From: Terfezia claveryi
Taxonomy: Eukaryota; Ascomycota; Pezizomycetes; Pezizales; Pezizaceae
Reading direction: 5' to 3'
DNA length: 64,000 bases
NCBI GenBank assembly: GCA_015179025.1
Contig: WHUX01000103.1
Span: forward strand, 124,001-188,000
Part shown: piece by piece, positions 54,745-64,000 of the stretch
Numbering within the stretch: the first letter of the stretch is position 1
Layout: each line of letters begins with the position of its first letter
Made by a program: the position numbers and the translations under genes
The notes under the pieces: model-generated
What the model was told of the DNA's origin: nothing
The model's database searches: none
What the model saw: the letters and a program-made list of their open reading frames with translations, nothing else

Positions 54745-57700
54745 TCATTGGGCGGGGCGAGGCTTCCGGAGGTAACGCTGGTGGAACAGGGTGACCAAGT
54801 CCTGTGCGTTTTCCAGGTCCTCCACTGGTTGCCAGGTTGTCTCCTCATCTCCCAGCCATTTGACCTTATATTGCAGGTGTCCATACCTTCTTCGGGAGTC
54901 CAGCACTTCCTCTACCTCCCATTTCTCCTCACCTTCGATAACCACGGGGGGAGGTGGAGGGTGTTTCTGGCCGGGGAGAGGGTCGCTAGCGGCAGGCTCG
55001 ATCTCGGAGACATGGAGGACTGGATGTCATTTGATGTCTCTGGGGAACCTCAGGTGGTAGGCATGAGTGCCCACAGCGGCCAACACCTCAAATGGACCCA
55101 GGAACTTGTGGTCGAGCTTGCGGGAGGGCCGTTCTATTCAGAAGTGCCGGCTGGAGAGCCATACCTTGTCGCCTGGCTGATATCTGGGGGCTGGCAACTG
55201 TGAGCCGTTGGCATATTCGGCTTGCCTGGCTTGCACATACCTCAGCTCTGCCTTCAGGGTCGAGTGGAGCTCAGGGATTCCGGCTGCGAATTCCTTGGCT
55301 GGGGGTTGGGCTTTCTGCAGGGGAGCTAGGGTGTCTACGAATCGGGGGTGCCAACCGTAATTGGCCAGGAAAGGAGACGTTTTGGAGGATTCCGAGAACT
55401 GGTTGTTCGCGGCGAATTCGCAGGTGGCCAGCAGCGAAACCCAGTTATCCTGCTGGTAGTTGACAAAGGCCCGCAGATATTGCTCCATAATGGCGTTCAT
55501 CCTCTCTGATTGGCCGTCCGTCTGGGGGTGATATGCCGTTGACAGCCGCACTTTGATCCCTAGAAGTTCGCAGAAGGCTTGCCAGAATTCTGAGGTAAAC
55601 TGGGGGCCACGGTCGGATACGATCGATTCAGGGAGGCCATGGTATCGGAATACATTATTGAGGTAGAGATTGGCTAACTCTGGGGCAGAGCAGGTATCCC
55701 GGCAAGGTATAACGTGCCTCATTTTTGTCAACCGATCTACCACCATCAAGATGGCGTTGAATCCCGAGTCTTCTGGCAATCCCGTCACGAAATCCATGGT
55801 CAGATGCAGCCACGGCCGATCCGGAATATCCAGGGGCTTCAGAGTGCCATATGGGGCATGGCGGACAGGCTTAGTATGCTTGCAAACATGGCAGTTCCGT
55901 ACGTACCGCTCCACTTCCTTCCGCTGGTCAATCCATGTGTATTCCCTGGCCAGAAGCTCTAACGTTTTGGCCACTCCAGGGTGACCTGCAACCAGGCTGT
56001 CATGGTGTTCCTTGATCAATCGAAGGCGCAGCTCTCCTTCCGGCACATACAGCCGTTCGAGGTGGTAGAGGAGGCCTTCCTGGATGGTACACTCGGCTAG
56101 GGAGATCTTGTGGTGGCGGTGCTGGCCAGAATCCACTGTGGTGATAATTTCCTTGGCCAGGTGGTCGTCCTCATATGCCTGTCTCACTAGTTGTCGGAGG
56201 TCAGCCTCAGCTTCCGCATCAGCCTCAGCCTCAGCTTCAGCTTCCGCATCAGCCTCAGCCTCAGCTTCCGCAAGGGTATTGGCCGCCAGGTCGAGATTTT
56301 CAGGTTTCAGTACCACCTGATTCTGGTACTTCAGCCTTTCATCCCCCCCTTTAGGGAGATCTCCTGATCTCCTGGTCAGTGCATCCGGCTTACCCCCAGC
56401 CTTTCCCAGCCGATACCTTATCTTGAAGTTAAACCGAGAGAGGAATTCCGACCACCTAGCCTGTTGGCGATTTAGCAATTTGGTGGTTATGAAGTACTCT
56501 AGGTTCTTATGGTCAGAGAGGACCTCGATAACCCCCTTTGCCGATTCCAGGTGTGGTCTCTATTCCTCGAATGCTCGCATAATGGCCATTAACTCCTTAT
56601 CATAGATTTCGTAATTACACTCTGCCGGGGAGTGCTTTTTGGAGAAATAGGCCACTGGGTGAAGGACTCCATTGACATACTGGGACAGGATTCCGGCGGA
56701 GACATAGTCGGAGGCCTCCGTTTCCACGATGCACTCGCTATCAGGGTCAAAATGGAACAGGATTGGGGCTGAGCAGAAGGCTTCCTTGAGGTTCTGGAAG
56801 GCGGATTGGGCTTCTGGATTCCAGTGGAAGGCCCTTTTTGTCAGGTGTGAGCCAGCTTCTACCTTCATTTTCGTTAAGGCCGTCAGGGGTGCCACGATTC
56901 TTAAGTATCCCAGGATAAATCGGTGGTAGAAGTTGGCAAATCCTAGGAAGGCCTGCATATCCTTCAAATTGGCTGGGGTTTCCCACTCTTGGATTGCAGC
57001 AACTTTGGCGGGGTCCATCCTAATACCTTCCGTAGTTATGATCAAGCCCAGGTATTTCACTTCTTGGACATGGAATTCGCATTTTTCAGGCTTAAGGTAC
57101 AGCCCAGCCTGCTCCAGCTTCTCCAAGACTTGCCTGACATGGATTTTGTGCTCTGCCAGAGTATCTGAATAGATCAAGATATCATCGAGGTAAGCCATGC
57201 AGAACACATTCAGGAAGTCTCACAGAGTGTCGTTAATAAAGTGTTGGAAAGAGGCCGGGGCATTGGTTAAGCCGAAGGGCATGACGTTGTACTCGAAGTG
57301 GCCGTAACGTGTCCGGAAGGCAGTTTTCCACTCCTCCCCCTCAGCGATCCGTACCAGGTTGTACGCCCCTCTCAAGTCCAATTTGGTGAACCATTTTGCC
57401 TTAGAAAGCCTGGCTAATGTCTCCTGGATTAGAGGTAGGGGGTACCTGTTTTTGACCGTTATCTCGTTTAGGCCACGATAATCAACACACAACCGAAGAG
57501 AGCCGTCCGATTTCTTCATGAACAGTACAGGAGCACCCGCCGGGGAAGAGCTGTGCCGAATGAAGCTCTTATTCAAGTTTTCCTCCAGGTACTTCTTCAG
57601 GGCCTCCAATTCCACTTGGGACATTCCATAGAGGGGGCCATAAGGGGGAGTTTTTCCTTCAATCAGCGGGATTGTGTGGTCGTATGGTCGATGGGGGGCA

Positions 57701-58566
57701 AGCTTTTCCGCGGCCTTCTCTGAGAACAAATCAATAAACTCATGGTACTCATCCGGAACCAAGGATTTCCACTCCTCCTTGGACCTGGTCTTGTTAATTT
57801 CCAGATTGATCTCATAAATTGAGAGGGTATGCGCCTTGAGCTTATGCCTCCTGGTGAGATGAGCGAAGGCTCCTGCTCCAATAAAGTTAATATTCAGGGG
57901 TTTTGCGAGGGTGGGGGATATCGGGGAGACTGGGGGAACAGGGGTAACCGGGGAAACCGGGGAAACAGAGGGAATGGTGGCATTGATGTGTGCAGGCGGG
58001 AGTACCACCTGAGTCGGGTAGATTATTGGGGGTGGCAATGCGCACAGCCCAGTGACAGTGGTTTTTGGATCTCCACAGTGTTTTTTGCAATAAGGGTTGT
58101 TGAATCGCAGAGTGTAAGAGCCGAAACTGACTGATACATCGTGCATCCTAAGCCAGGGGATCCCAAGGACAATTGGATACTTTAGCTTGGTTACGAACAT
58201 TGGGAGATCTTCCAAGTGATCACCCATGGCGCTGGGCAGGCATGCGAGGTCGGTAATCGCTCCAGAAGAGATAGGACGGCCGTCAATGACATTAAGAAGG
58301 CGGGGGGTTTTTAGCTTGGAGGTTGGTATAGAGTTTCTACTGACGAAGGTCTGGTCAATGAATGCTATTCCTGAAGCACCACAATCTATGAGAGCTGATG
58401 TAACCACTGTTTTATCATTGAACTTGACAGTTATAGGTACAACGAAGTACTCGCCAAACAGGCGAGACTCATCAACAGACATAGATGTAGGCAAAGAAAA
58501 CGCAGACAAAGATAAATGACCCTGGGCAGGTCCCTTGCTAGTGTCAGTAACTAGGCAAGGGACTCC
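54745..58566 (-). pseudogene. pol: G3 pol: protease, RT, RNase H, integrase, chromodomain
   Basis: One frame with four stops (TGA 57220, TAG 56560, TGA 55138, TGA near 55031), each fitting CGA-to-TGA or TGG-to-TAG. Order: retropepsin ALIDCGASGIAF (Cys instead of Ser after the Asp) and YPIVLGIPWL; RT SLRLCVDYRGLNEI, WFTKLDLRGAYNLVR, MPFGLTNAPASFQ and intact [10 protein letters not shown]. RNase H has TEAS in place of the usual TDAS, then [13 protein letters not shown]. An Ala-Glu-Asp repeat linker follows. Integrase: HHDSLVAGHPG...CHVCKHTKP, TMDFVTGLPED, SIVSDRGPQF, YHPQTDGQSERMN. Last comes a chromodomain VEEVLDSRRRYGHLQYKVKW near 54900, which in this clade targets insertion to marked chromatin. 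Confidence 0.9.
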
Positions 58567-59732
58567 CCTTTTCCCGACTCTTTACCAGCTTCTTCGATCC
58601 GTGATTCGGATATGGCGTGGATGGCGAGGGAGCGATTCTTTCGAAGGGGGCAAGCCGCAATGAAGTGGTCGGCCTTCCTACAGGCTATGCATAGCCCATT
58701 ATTCCGGCGGCGTTCCCTCTCTTCTTGGGTCAAGCGGGGTCTGCCTGATGATAAATCCATGGGGGTGGGCCCTCCTGCCACTAACGATGGGTGTGCTAGT
58801 TGATTGGCGGGGGCAGGGGCCGCTATTTTGGTGGCATAGTGTTGCTGAGGCTGATGCTGGGGTTGTGGGAGACGGGGTGCTGGCCTGTATGTGGGGCGGT
58901 TGCGGAGCCGGAACATCCGCTGTTCTACTCGGGAAGCCTGGTCAATGAATTCGTCAAGGGTTTTGGCTTCCGGGAGGCTGACTATGGCCTGCTGGATTTC
59001 GTCATTTAGCCCTTCCTGGAATTGCTCCAGTTTGGACTGGTCATTCCATCGGACCTCCGCCGCCAATCTCGAGAATTCTGCCACATAAGTGGACAGATCG
59101 GTGTTTTTCTGCCTGAGGGCTCGGAGGGCCCTACTGGCAGTGCCAACGGCATCGGGGTCCCCGAACGCCCTATCCAGGATTGTGAAAAGGGCCGAGATAT
59201 CATCAAGCTTGATCCCGGTTTCGAGGACATATGGCTGGATCTGGTCACAAGCTTTCCCCTCCAGCAAGGCGAAAACGTATGCCAGTCGATGTTGTTCCGA
59301 CGGGAACCTGGCAGAATCCCCGTTCAGCTTGAGATTGACTGCATTCTTCCAGGCTCGTAGACGAGCCCGGTCCCCATTGAACTTGGGGGGTGTCGGAATG
59401 CTTTTGGTCTTGTTGCTACTGGCTGCTGTTGTTGTTGGTATTACCAGGTTTGCTAGGGCCCAGCTGAGGTTTTGGACCGTAGTCCGTTCATTGGCCAGGG
59501 CAAGGTTTACATGGTCGAGATCCGTCTGGAAGACCGTGATCTCTTCGTCGGCGGATCTCAGCTTTCGTTCGGCCACGGCCAGGCTGTTGCCGAGTTCTGC
59601 CCCGATAGCATCCATGGCCTCGAAGATGTCGATGATTTCTCGACGATAGGCATTTAATTCGTTCGGGCCTGAGGGTATAGGGGAGTTTCTCCAGGTTTGA
59701 AACCTGACAGCGGGTGGAGGGGTTCCGGACAT
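58551..59732 (-). CDS. gag: G3 gag, intact
   Basis: ATG at 59732 (MSGTPPPAVRFQTW), 393 residues, no internal stop. A coiled-coil N-terminus (LAVAERKLRSADEEITVFQT) is followed by the retrotransposon gag core: FNGDRARLRAWKNAVNLKL, LLEGKACDQIQPYV, STYVAEFSRLAAEVRW, LNDEIQQAIVSLP. A Pro/Gln-rich stretch follows. Then comes one zinc knuckle C-x2-C-x4-H-x4-C (CIACRKADHFIAAC) for RNA packaging. The pol frame overlaps its end in the -1 frame, with a slippery heptamer 16 nt before the stop. It may still make virus-like particles. Confidence 0.88.
   Translation of the reverse strand: MSGTPPPAVRFQTWRNSPIPSGPNELNAYRREIIDIFEAMDAIGAELGNSLAVAERKLRSADEEITVFQTDLDHVNLALANERTTVQNLSWALANLVIPTTTAASSNKTKSIPTPPKFNGDRARLRAWKNAVNLKLNGDSARFPSEQHRLAYVFALLEGKACDQIQPYVLETGIKLDDISALFTILDRAFGDPDAVGTASRALRALRQKNTDLSTYVAEFSRLAAEVRWNDQSKLEQFQEGLNDEIQQAIVSLPEAKTLDEFIDQASRVEQRMFRLRNRPTYRPAPRLPQPQHQPQQHYATKIAAPAPANQLAHPSLVAGGPTPMDLSSGRPRLTQEERERRRNNGLCIACRKADHFIAACPLRKNRSLAIHAISESRIEEAGKESGKGESLA
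58569..58575 (-). promoter_or_regulatory. -1 frameshift heptamer of G3
   Basis: GGGAAAA on the minus strand, placed G-GGA-AAA relative to the gag frame, the canonical X-XXY-YYZ arrangement. It lies 16 nt upstream of the gag stop (58551-58553). The pol frame is open from just upstream of it. Confidence 0.55.
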
Positions 59733-59768
59733 AACAGCGTACCAGTTGGTCGATAAGATCCAACGTAG

Positions 59769-60266
59769 TGTAACGACGGCTCTAGGGACGGGGCGACCAA
59801 GGGGTATGCCGGGGCAGTGGCAAAGGGGAATTGCACACGTAGGAGCGCTACGTGTGTGATCTGGGGAAAGGCTAGGGATAAGGCAAGGGCAAGAGGCAAG
59901 AGAGGCCGAGGGCAAGGGGCACGAGACATACGGAGGCAGTTGCCGTGTATGTCGGAGGGAGGCAGCTGTGCTGCAGAGCTGTTCACGAGACCAGGGAGTG
60001 CACAAGGGAGGTGCACAAGTGTTGGGAGAGGCAAGATCCTGTATTAGGTATACAAGACGTTGGATGGGGATCCAACGAGAGGGCGGAGAGAGCAAGCTAT
60101 ATATACAGGATTCCTTCCTGGCTGGCCAAGGCCACTGGAAGGAATAAGGTTTCCGAGACCCCTTATCTCGGGAACAGAGATAACAACAATATCAATCAAC
60201 AATAACGAGAGTCGGACGAAATCCCGTCTGACTCTCAAACCTGGCTAGGAAAGGATGGTTGTGACA
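59769..60266 (-). repeat. 5' LTR of G3 (in element orientation)
   Basis: Ends are TGTAACGACGG and GGTTGTGACA; the palindrome copy lies at 60207-60236. The target duplication GCAGG follows at 60267. Confidence 0.92.
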
Positions 60267-60271
60267 GCAGG

Positions 60272-61148
60272 TACAAAGCTAGGGATGACAACAGTATACT
60301 ACCCACAGGCAGATGGACAATCAGAGAGGACGAACAGATCTATTGAGGCAATGATACGTATACTGGTTTTGGAATCAGATAAGAAATGGATCGACCTGCT
60401 GGTAAGTGTGGAATTCGCACACAACATATGTATTAACATTTCTACTAGGACGTCCCCTTTCGAAATGCTATACGGCGTTGCACTATGCAACTTCGGAGAC
60501 TTGGTGCCAAAGATGGCAAAAGCCCATTCAGTTTTGGGAGAAGAGATAGCTGCGTCATTGTCAAAATGAAGGAAACTGGCAGAAGAATCAATGAAACGAG
60601 CACAAGAATACCAAAAACGATACTATGACAGAAAACACTCTCCACTGACTTTTCTACCAGGCGACCTGGCATGTCTGAGATCCATGAAAAAGAGAAAACT
60701 AGAACCAGTAAATAAGGTGGTAAGAATCGTGGAAGCAGTATCACCAGTTGCATACAGGATTCGAGTGCCCACAGAATCAAAAATACATGATGTGGTGTCA
60801 ATCGAACATCTGCGGAAATATCACGCAAGACATCCAGACCAAGCAATGGTAGACAAGATAGACCCTGACCAGATTCAAGATAATGAGGATAAAGTGACTT
60901 GAATACTCGGGGAAAGAATGATAAATGGGAAAAAGGAAGTTTTGTGTTTGAGGGATGATAATGACGAAGGAGAAGCAGTATGGGAAGAAGTAGATAAGCT
61001 AGAGTTGGAAAGGAAGCTCCTGAAGGAATTCGAGGATAGATGGAAGACTTAGGTAAAGCCGGTGGAATGGGAAGAGTCGGGAAACCTGGAGGAGGATGAA
61101 AGAAGAGACTATTATGGGCCGATATTTGCCCGGGTTGTTTTTCTGAGT
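60272..61148 (+). pseudogene. pol: G1 integrase, second part, and C-terminal region
   Basis: Resumes TKLGMTTVYYPQADGQSERT after the G3 insertion, which with the preceding piece forms the third catalytic block of the integrase core. RTSPFEMLYGVALCN follows, then the GPY-like FLPGDLACLRSMKKRK and VEAVSPVAYRIRVP, and VVSIEHLRKYHARHP. A TGA precedes ILGERMINGKKEVLCLRDDN, a chromo-like or tail segment. No polypurine tract or 3' LTR is recognised before G4. Confidence 0.75.
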
Positions 61149-61399
61149 TGTTAGATAGATAAGCTAGTGTAGTCATAGTCTTAGTCAGGCCTAAGAGGAG
61201 GTTATAGAGGCCCCTCTTGGCTAGGAGAATCATCATTAAGTCTTGATACGATCACTGAGAAGAAGAAAGAGTCACATTGAACTTAATACAATACTATACG
61301 CCGTCAAGCTACCAACAAGCCAAAAGCCCTATTTTTCGTAAGGGTTTCTTTTGCCACTTAACACTGGAGCCTAATGCGAGGTGGCTGCAGTAACAACAA

Positions 61400-62956
61400 C
61401 AACTACTGAGAACCCGTATCTACAAACTGGATCAGTTCTACCGAGACTCCGAGGAGGAGTGTAGTATCCTACGCAACAACTCCGGTACTTGCGGAGTACT
61501 GGCCAAAGCTGCGTTGAGGCTCTTCTACTTCGGCAAGCAAACTGAGTTCGAGTATAGCAGGTTACCAGCATCTGAGAGAGCAGTTGTTAGAAAGATTGTA
61601 TCAAAGAACTTCACTACGATCACCTTACCGAAGGTGATATTAGAGTTATCAGCAGAGAACCTCAAACGACATCCCGAGTTGTACACAAACCAAGGAAAGA
61701 ACGACCAAGGCCTTATACCCCCAATCTTCTTCCTTGAGTGGACTCAGGACTCGACCACATATCAACGATATCTACAGGCTTTCTGTGAGAATCTAACAAT
61801 AGCCGTATCCTTGCGAGAACACTAACAGCGAGAACACGAATAGCGAGAACACGAACAGCGAGAACACGAGCAGCCCAAGTTTCAGCCAGTATTGAGGAAG
61901 GTAGAAGACAAGTAGGTAGAAGACAAGATGGCTGCCCAGGCCAAACAGTTGTGAACCCAATACATTACGTCCATTATTAACAAAGAGTTTAATAGGACTG
62001 CGAAGTTCAAAGGGTTTCAGAGATCCTTTGAAACTATGGTAAGGCTGTATGATAATGCAGGATCGGTAGAGAACCGAGCAGCTATGGACGATGAAATGAA
62101 GCGAGAACTATTGCTGGCAATATTGAAGGATCCAACCACACCACCAGCCAAAGGAATAGATGGGCAGAAGTTTATAGAAGCTCAGTCTTGGTTGGCAGAA
62201 CAGGAGGAAGATGATATAGCTACTTACCAACAGCTCGTATAATGACTGAACGAGAAATATGGGGATAGAGATGAAGAAACGACACCATAGCTGGTAGCTA
62301 TCCAGCTGAAGATCCTCAAGCAAGAAGGGAAGCCAGTTGATGAGTATGTGGCCTTCTTTGAAGATATCAGGGATAAGGTGTCAGCAACGCAGTTGGCCAC
62401 TATCATGACACCCTATAACCAGATCAAGACGTTTATTTCTGGCCTGGATCCGGCACTAATGAAGTTATATGTGAAGGATAACAGGGAGTTTTAGAGTAAG
62501 ACATGGGAGGAGACGAAGAAGAAGGTCAGAACAGCAGAGGTAAAGCACAAGCTAGGGGAAGACCCAATTTTTGCAGATAACCGGAAGAAGTACAAGGTAG
62601 GCAGCTCTGCTACTAACCCCACGATTAACCCCACGACCAAGGATCTCGACCAATCAGCGAAGCGGCACTGACAACAGGCTGCTAAATACCAACAAGAAAA
62701 GGCCGAACTGCAGAGAAGGCTTGACGAGTCCTTAGGCCGAGAGAAATTGCTAGTCGAATCCCAGAAAAAGCTCATAAGTGGTAATCCGGGAAATGCAGGA
62801 AACCTAGCTGCAGGGAATCCTAGGAATTTGGGTAACCGACAAGGAACTGGAGGTAACCTTAGACAGATCCTGTATTGGAATTGTTGGGAGTTTGGCCACC
62901 ATGCGGGAGCCTGTAAGGAAGCAGCAAGAAATGACGAAGAACAAGAACAACTATGA
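61400..62956 (+). pseudogene. gag: G4 gag with zinc knuckle
   Basis: Pieces in one or two frames: LRLFYFGKQTEFEYSRLPAS near 61514, a QREHE/SREHE repeat near 61830, then FKGFQRSFETMVRLYDNAGS and FIEAQSWLAEQEEDDIATYQ. The gag core follows: LKILKQEGKPVDEYVAFFED, IKTFISGLDPALMKLYVKD. Next are a coiled coil and Gly/Asn repeats (GNPGNAGNL). The zinc knuckle near 62870 reads Y-x2-C-x4-H-x4-C (WNCWEFGHHAGAC), the first Cys replaced by Tyr (TGT-to-TAT). At least seven stops. Confidence 0.6.
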
Positions 62957-63104
62957 GTTCAGAAGGGTGTCCCAGCCCAACCGCATGGCAATAATGGATA
63001 GCTACAGCAAGAATGAGCAATATGACAATCGAATCAGCAGCACACACCCAAGGGTTATATGAAGATGATGAGTATGAGTTTGGGTTTGGTATGACGGTAG
63101 AGGT

Positions 63105-63200
63105 TCATCAGGCCTAAGATACCAGTACTCATCAGGCCTGAGATACCAGTGCTCATTAGGCTCGAGATACCAGTGCTCATCAGGCCCGAGATACTGAGGT
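63105..63200. repeat. 24-bp coding repeat with graded decay
   Basis: Four 24-bp units starting TCATCAGGCC at 63105, 63129, 63153 and 63177, coding HQARDTSA-type octapeptides. The Arg codon reads TAA, TGA, CGA and CGA in successive units; one CAG is TAG. Confidence 0.85.
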
Positions 63201-63659
63201 TCACCAGACTGAGGATAGGGGTGATCTGCAAGCTTACCCAGCTTGAGAAAATCTAGACACTGTATACCCATCACCAGCCGACAGGCGCAAAACCTACCAA
63301 CAACGAGACCAAGAGAGACCATTTGTTCAAGTGGAGAAGTGGATAGAAGATATAGTAGTAACTATACCAATACGTCAGCTGTGTGCAGAATCTACGGAGT
63401 TTAGGGAAAAGCTCTTTAAAACCTTAACCCCAATACAATAAGCACCTCAACCAGAGCCAGAGTTAGAGAATGAATGAGAAGTGCCACAGCCGGCAACCAT
63501 GAGAAGAAACCCACTAAGAAGAAAGGTTCAACATGAAGATTCAGAGTTGGAGTCAGATGAAATGGAGGATACTATAAGAGTGCAGCTACCGAGAAGAGTG
63601 AATGTGGCAGCTAAGAAGAAGAAGAACAGGAATGGTCACCGGCCTTCCTTATAGGGGCT

Positions 63660-63995
63660 TTCTTTGGGAAAACCTTCAACTAAGATATTCTCTTAGATTG
63701 TGGGGCAATATGCTCGTTAGTGAGTCCAGAGCTGTCTACTAAGATCTTGCGGGAGAATACAGGATATATAGTAATCAAGCCAGAACGAGAAATGAGTGTT
63801 ACTGGAATTGGAAGAAAAAGCACTGTGGAAGGGTGGGTGAAGATAGTTGTTGACTTGGGGAAAGGAGTGGTGGCGGAGCACACTCTACTAATTTACAGAG
63901 TTGGCGGAGGCTATGAGGTTTTACTGGGGAAGCCGTTCTTGGCCATGATTGATGCAAAAGTCGGTATGCGCCATGATTATCTCGAAGTCCCATAA
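63660..63995 (+). pseudogene. G4 retropepsin region
   Basis: The frame reads DILLDCGAICSLVSPELSTK, the protease active-site region with D-C-G-A. GYEVLLGKPFLAMIDAKVGM follows, the conserved hydrophobic-G block and the stretch after it. Nonsense codons precede it, and a TAA ends it at 63995. Confidence 0.6.
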
Positions 63996-64000
63996 GTGAA

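Larger units (their letters stand above)
54036..60266 (-). mobile_element. Chromodomain Ty3/gypsy element G3 (youngest insertion)
   Basis: A 6,231-bp element with 498-bp LTRs (TGTAACGACGG...GGTTGTGACA) and a 5-bp duplication GCAGG at 54031-54035 and 60267-60271. The LTRs differ at about 15 sites by my count, all transitions. Gag is intact and pol has four in-frame stops in one frame, so it is by far the best preserved element here. It is inserted in the integrase core of G1, in the opposite orientation. Confidence 0.93.
35934..61148 (+). mobile_element. Ty3/gypsy element G1, split by three insertions
   Basis: About 6.9 kb of gypsy sequence in pieces 35934-39218, 41707-42937, 52500-54035 and 60272-61148. 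The order is LTR, gag, protease, RT, RNase H, integrase. Removing the foldback element, G2 and G3, each with one copy of its target duplication, rejoins the coding sequence in frame. The 3' LTR is not seen; element G4 begins where it would be expected. All domains carry nonsense codons and the RT motif reads YINN, so the element is dead. Confidence 0.8.
61149..64000 (+). mobile_element. Ty3/gypsy element G4, left part (continues beyond the window)
   Basis: A candidate 215-bp LTR (61149-61363) starts TGTTAGATAG and ends CACTTAACA, with TGTTA/TAACA inverted ends. A primer-binding-like TGGAGCCTAATGCGAGG follows. Gag and protease follow in + orientation with many nonsense codons. RT and integrase would lie to the right of the window. 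Confidence 0.65.

Noticed and set aside
54748..55463. Plus-strand open frames over the G3 pol 3' end
   Set aside because: They are antisense shadows of the integrase C-terminus and chromodomain coded on the minus strand.
61030..61148. 3' LTR of G1
   Set aside because: No match to 35934-36109 was found before G4 begins; it may lie beyond the right edge or be lost.
1..64000. tRNA or rRNA genes
   Set aside because: I looked for B-box-like GGTTCGAATCC and rRNA signatures and saw none with matching arms; a tRNAscan run would settle it.

Overview
The window looks like repeat-rich nuclear DNA of a filamentous ascomycete (Pezizomycotina). The signs are short GT-AG introns of 50-90 bp, a HeLo-domain/kinase-like protein of the fungal incompatibility type, a GPI-anchored cysteine-rich secreted protein, chromodomain Ty3/gypsy elements, and heavy C-to-T/G-to-A decay of transposons as left by cytosine methylation or repeat-induced point mutation. 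I cannot name the species. All similarities come from reading the sequence by eye; nothing was searched.

Layout. 1-16,890: mostly non-coding, with broken transposon pieces (an integrase tail, a GC-rich palindromic element, a Ty1/copia relic, two pogo-type relics, a gypsy RNase H relic), minisatellites, and one good host gene, a two-exon GPI-anchored protein at 9379-9889 (-). 16,905-30,747: a 13.8-kb multigene DNA element with imperfect terminal inverted repeats (TG...CA) and an exact 9-bp target duplication CCACTCGTT. It carries four genes in two pairs: A (-, RD/SR-rich) and B (+) are divergent, and C (+, RecQ-type helicase) and D (-, DUF6589-like) are convergent. A palindrome array and a 180-bp tandem array lie between the pairs. 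30,958-33,024: an intact HeLo/pseudokinase gene starting about 200 bp from the element's end, plus a relic of a paralogue at 35.8 kb.

35,934-61,148: a decayed Ty3/gypsy element (G1) split by three insertions: a 2.5-kb foldback element (39,219-41,704), a 9.6-kb gypsy element G2 (42,938-52,495, + strand), and a 6.2-kb chromodomain gypsy element G3 (54,036-60,266, - strand). Removing each insertion with one copy of its target duplication restores the G1 reading frame. A fourth gypsy element, G4, starts at 61,149 and runs off the right edge.

The most unusual points are: (1) the 13.8-kb element, whose D protein is a candidate transposase with a RecQ partner; (2) its gene B has a visible homologue as an extra 3' ORF in retrotransposon G2; (3) a 30-nt palindrome recurs beside genes of the element and in the LTRs of G3. 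Most element genes here carry nonsense codons at expected Trp, Arg or Gln positions, so these copies are probably inactive; G3 is the least damaged.
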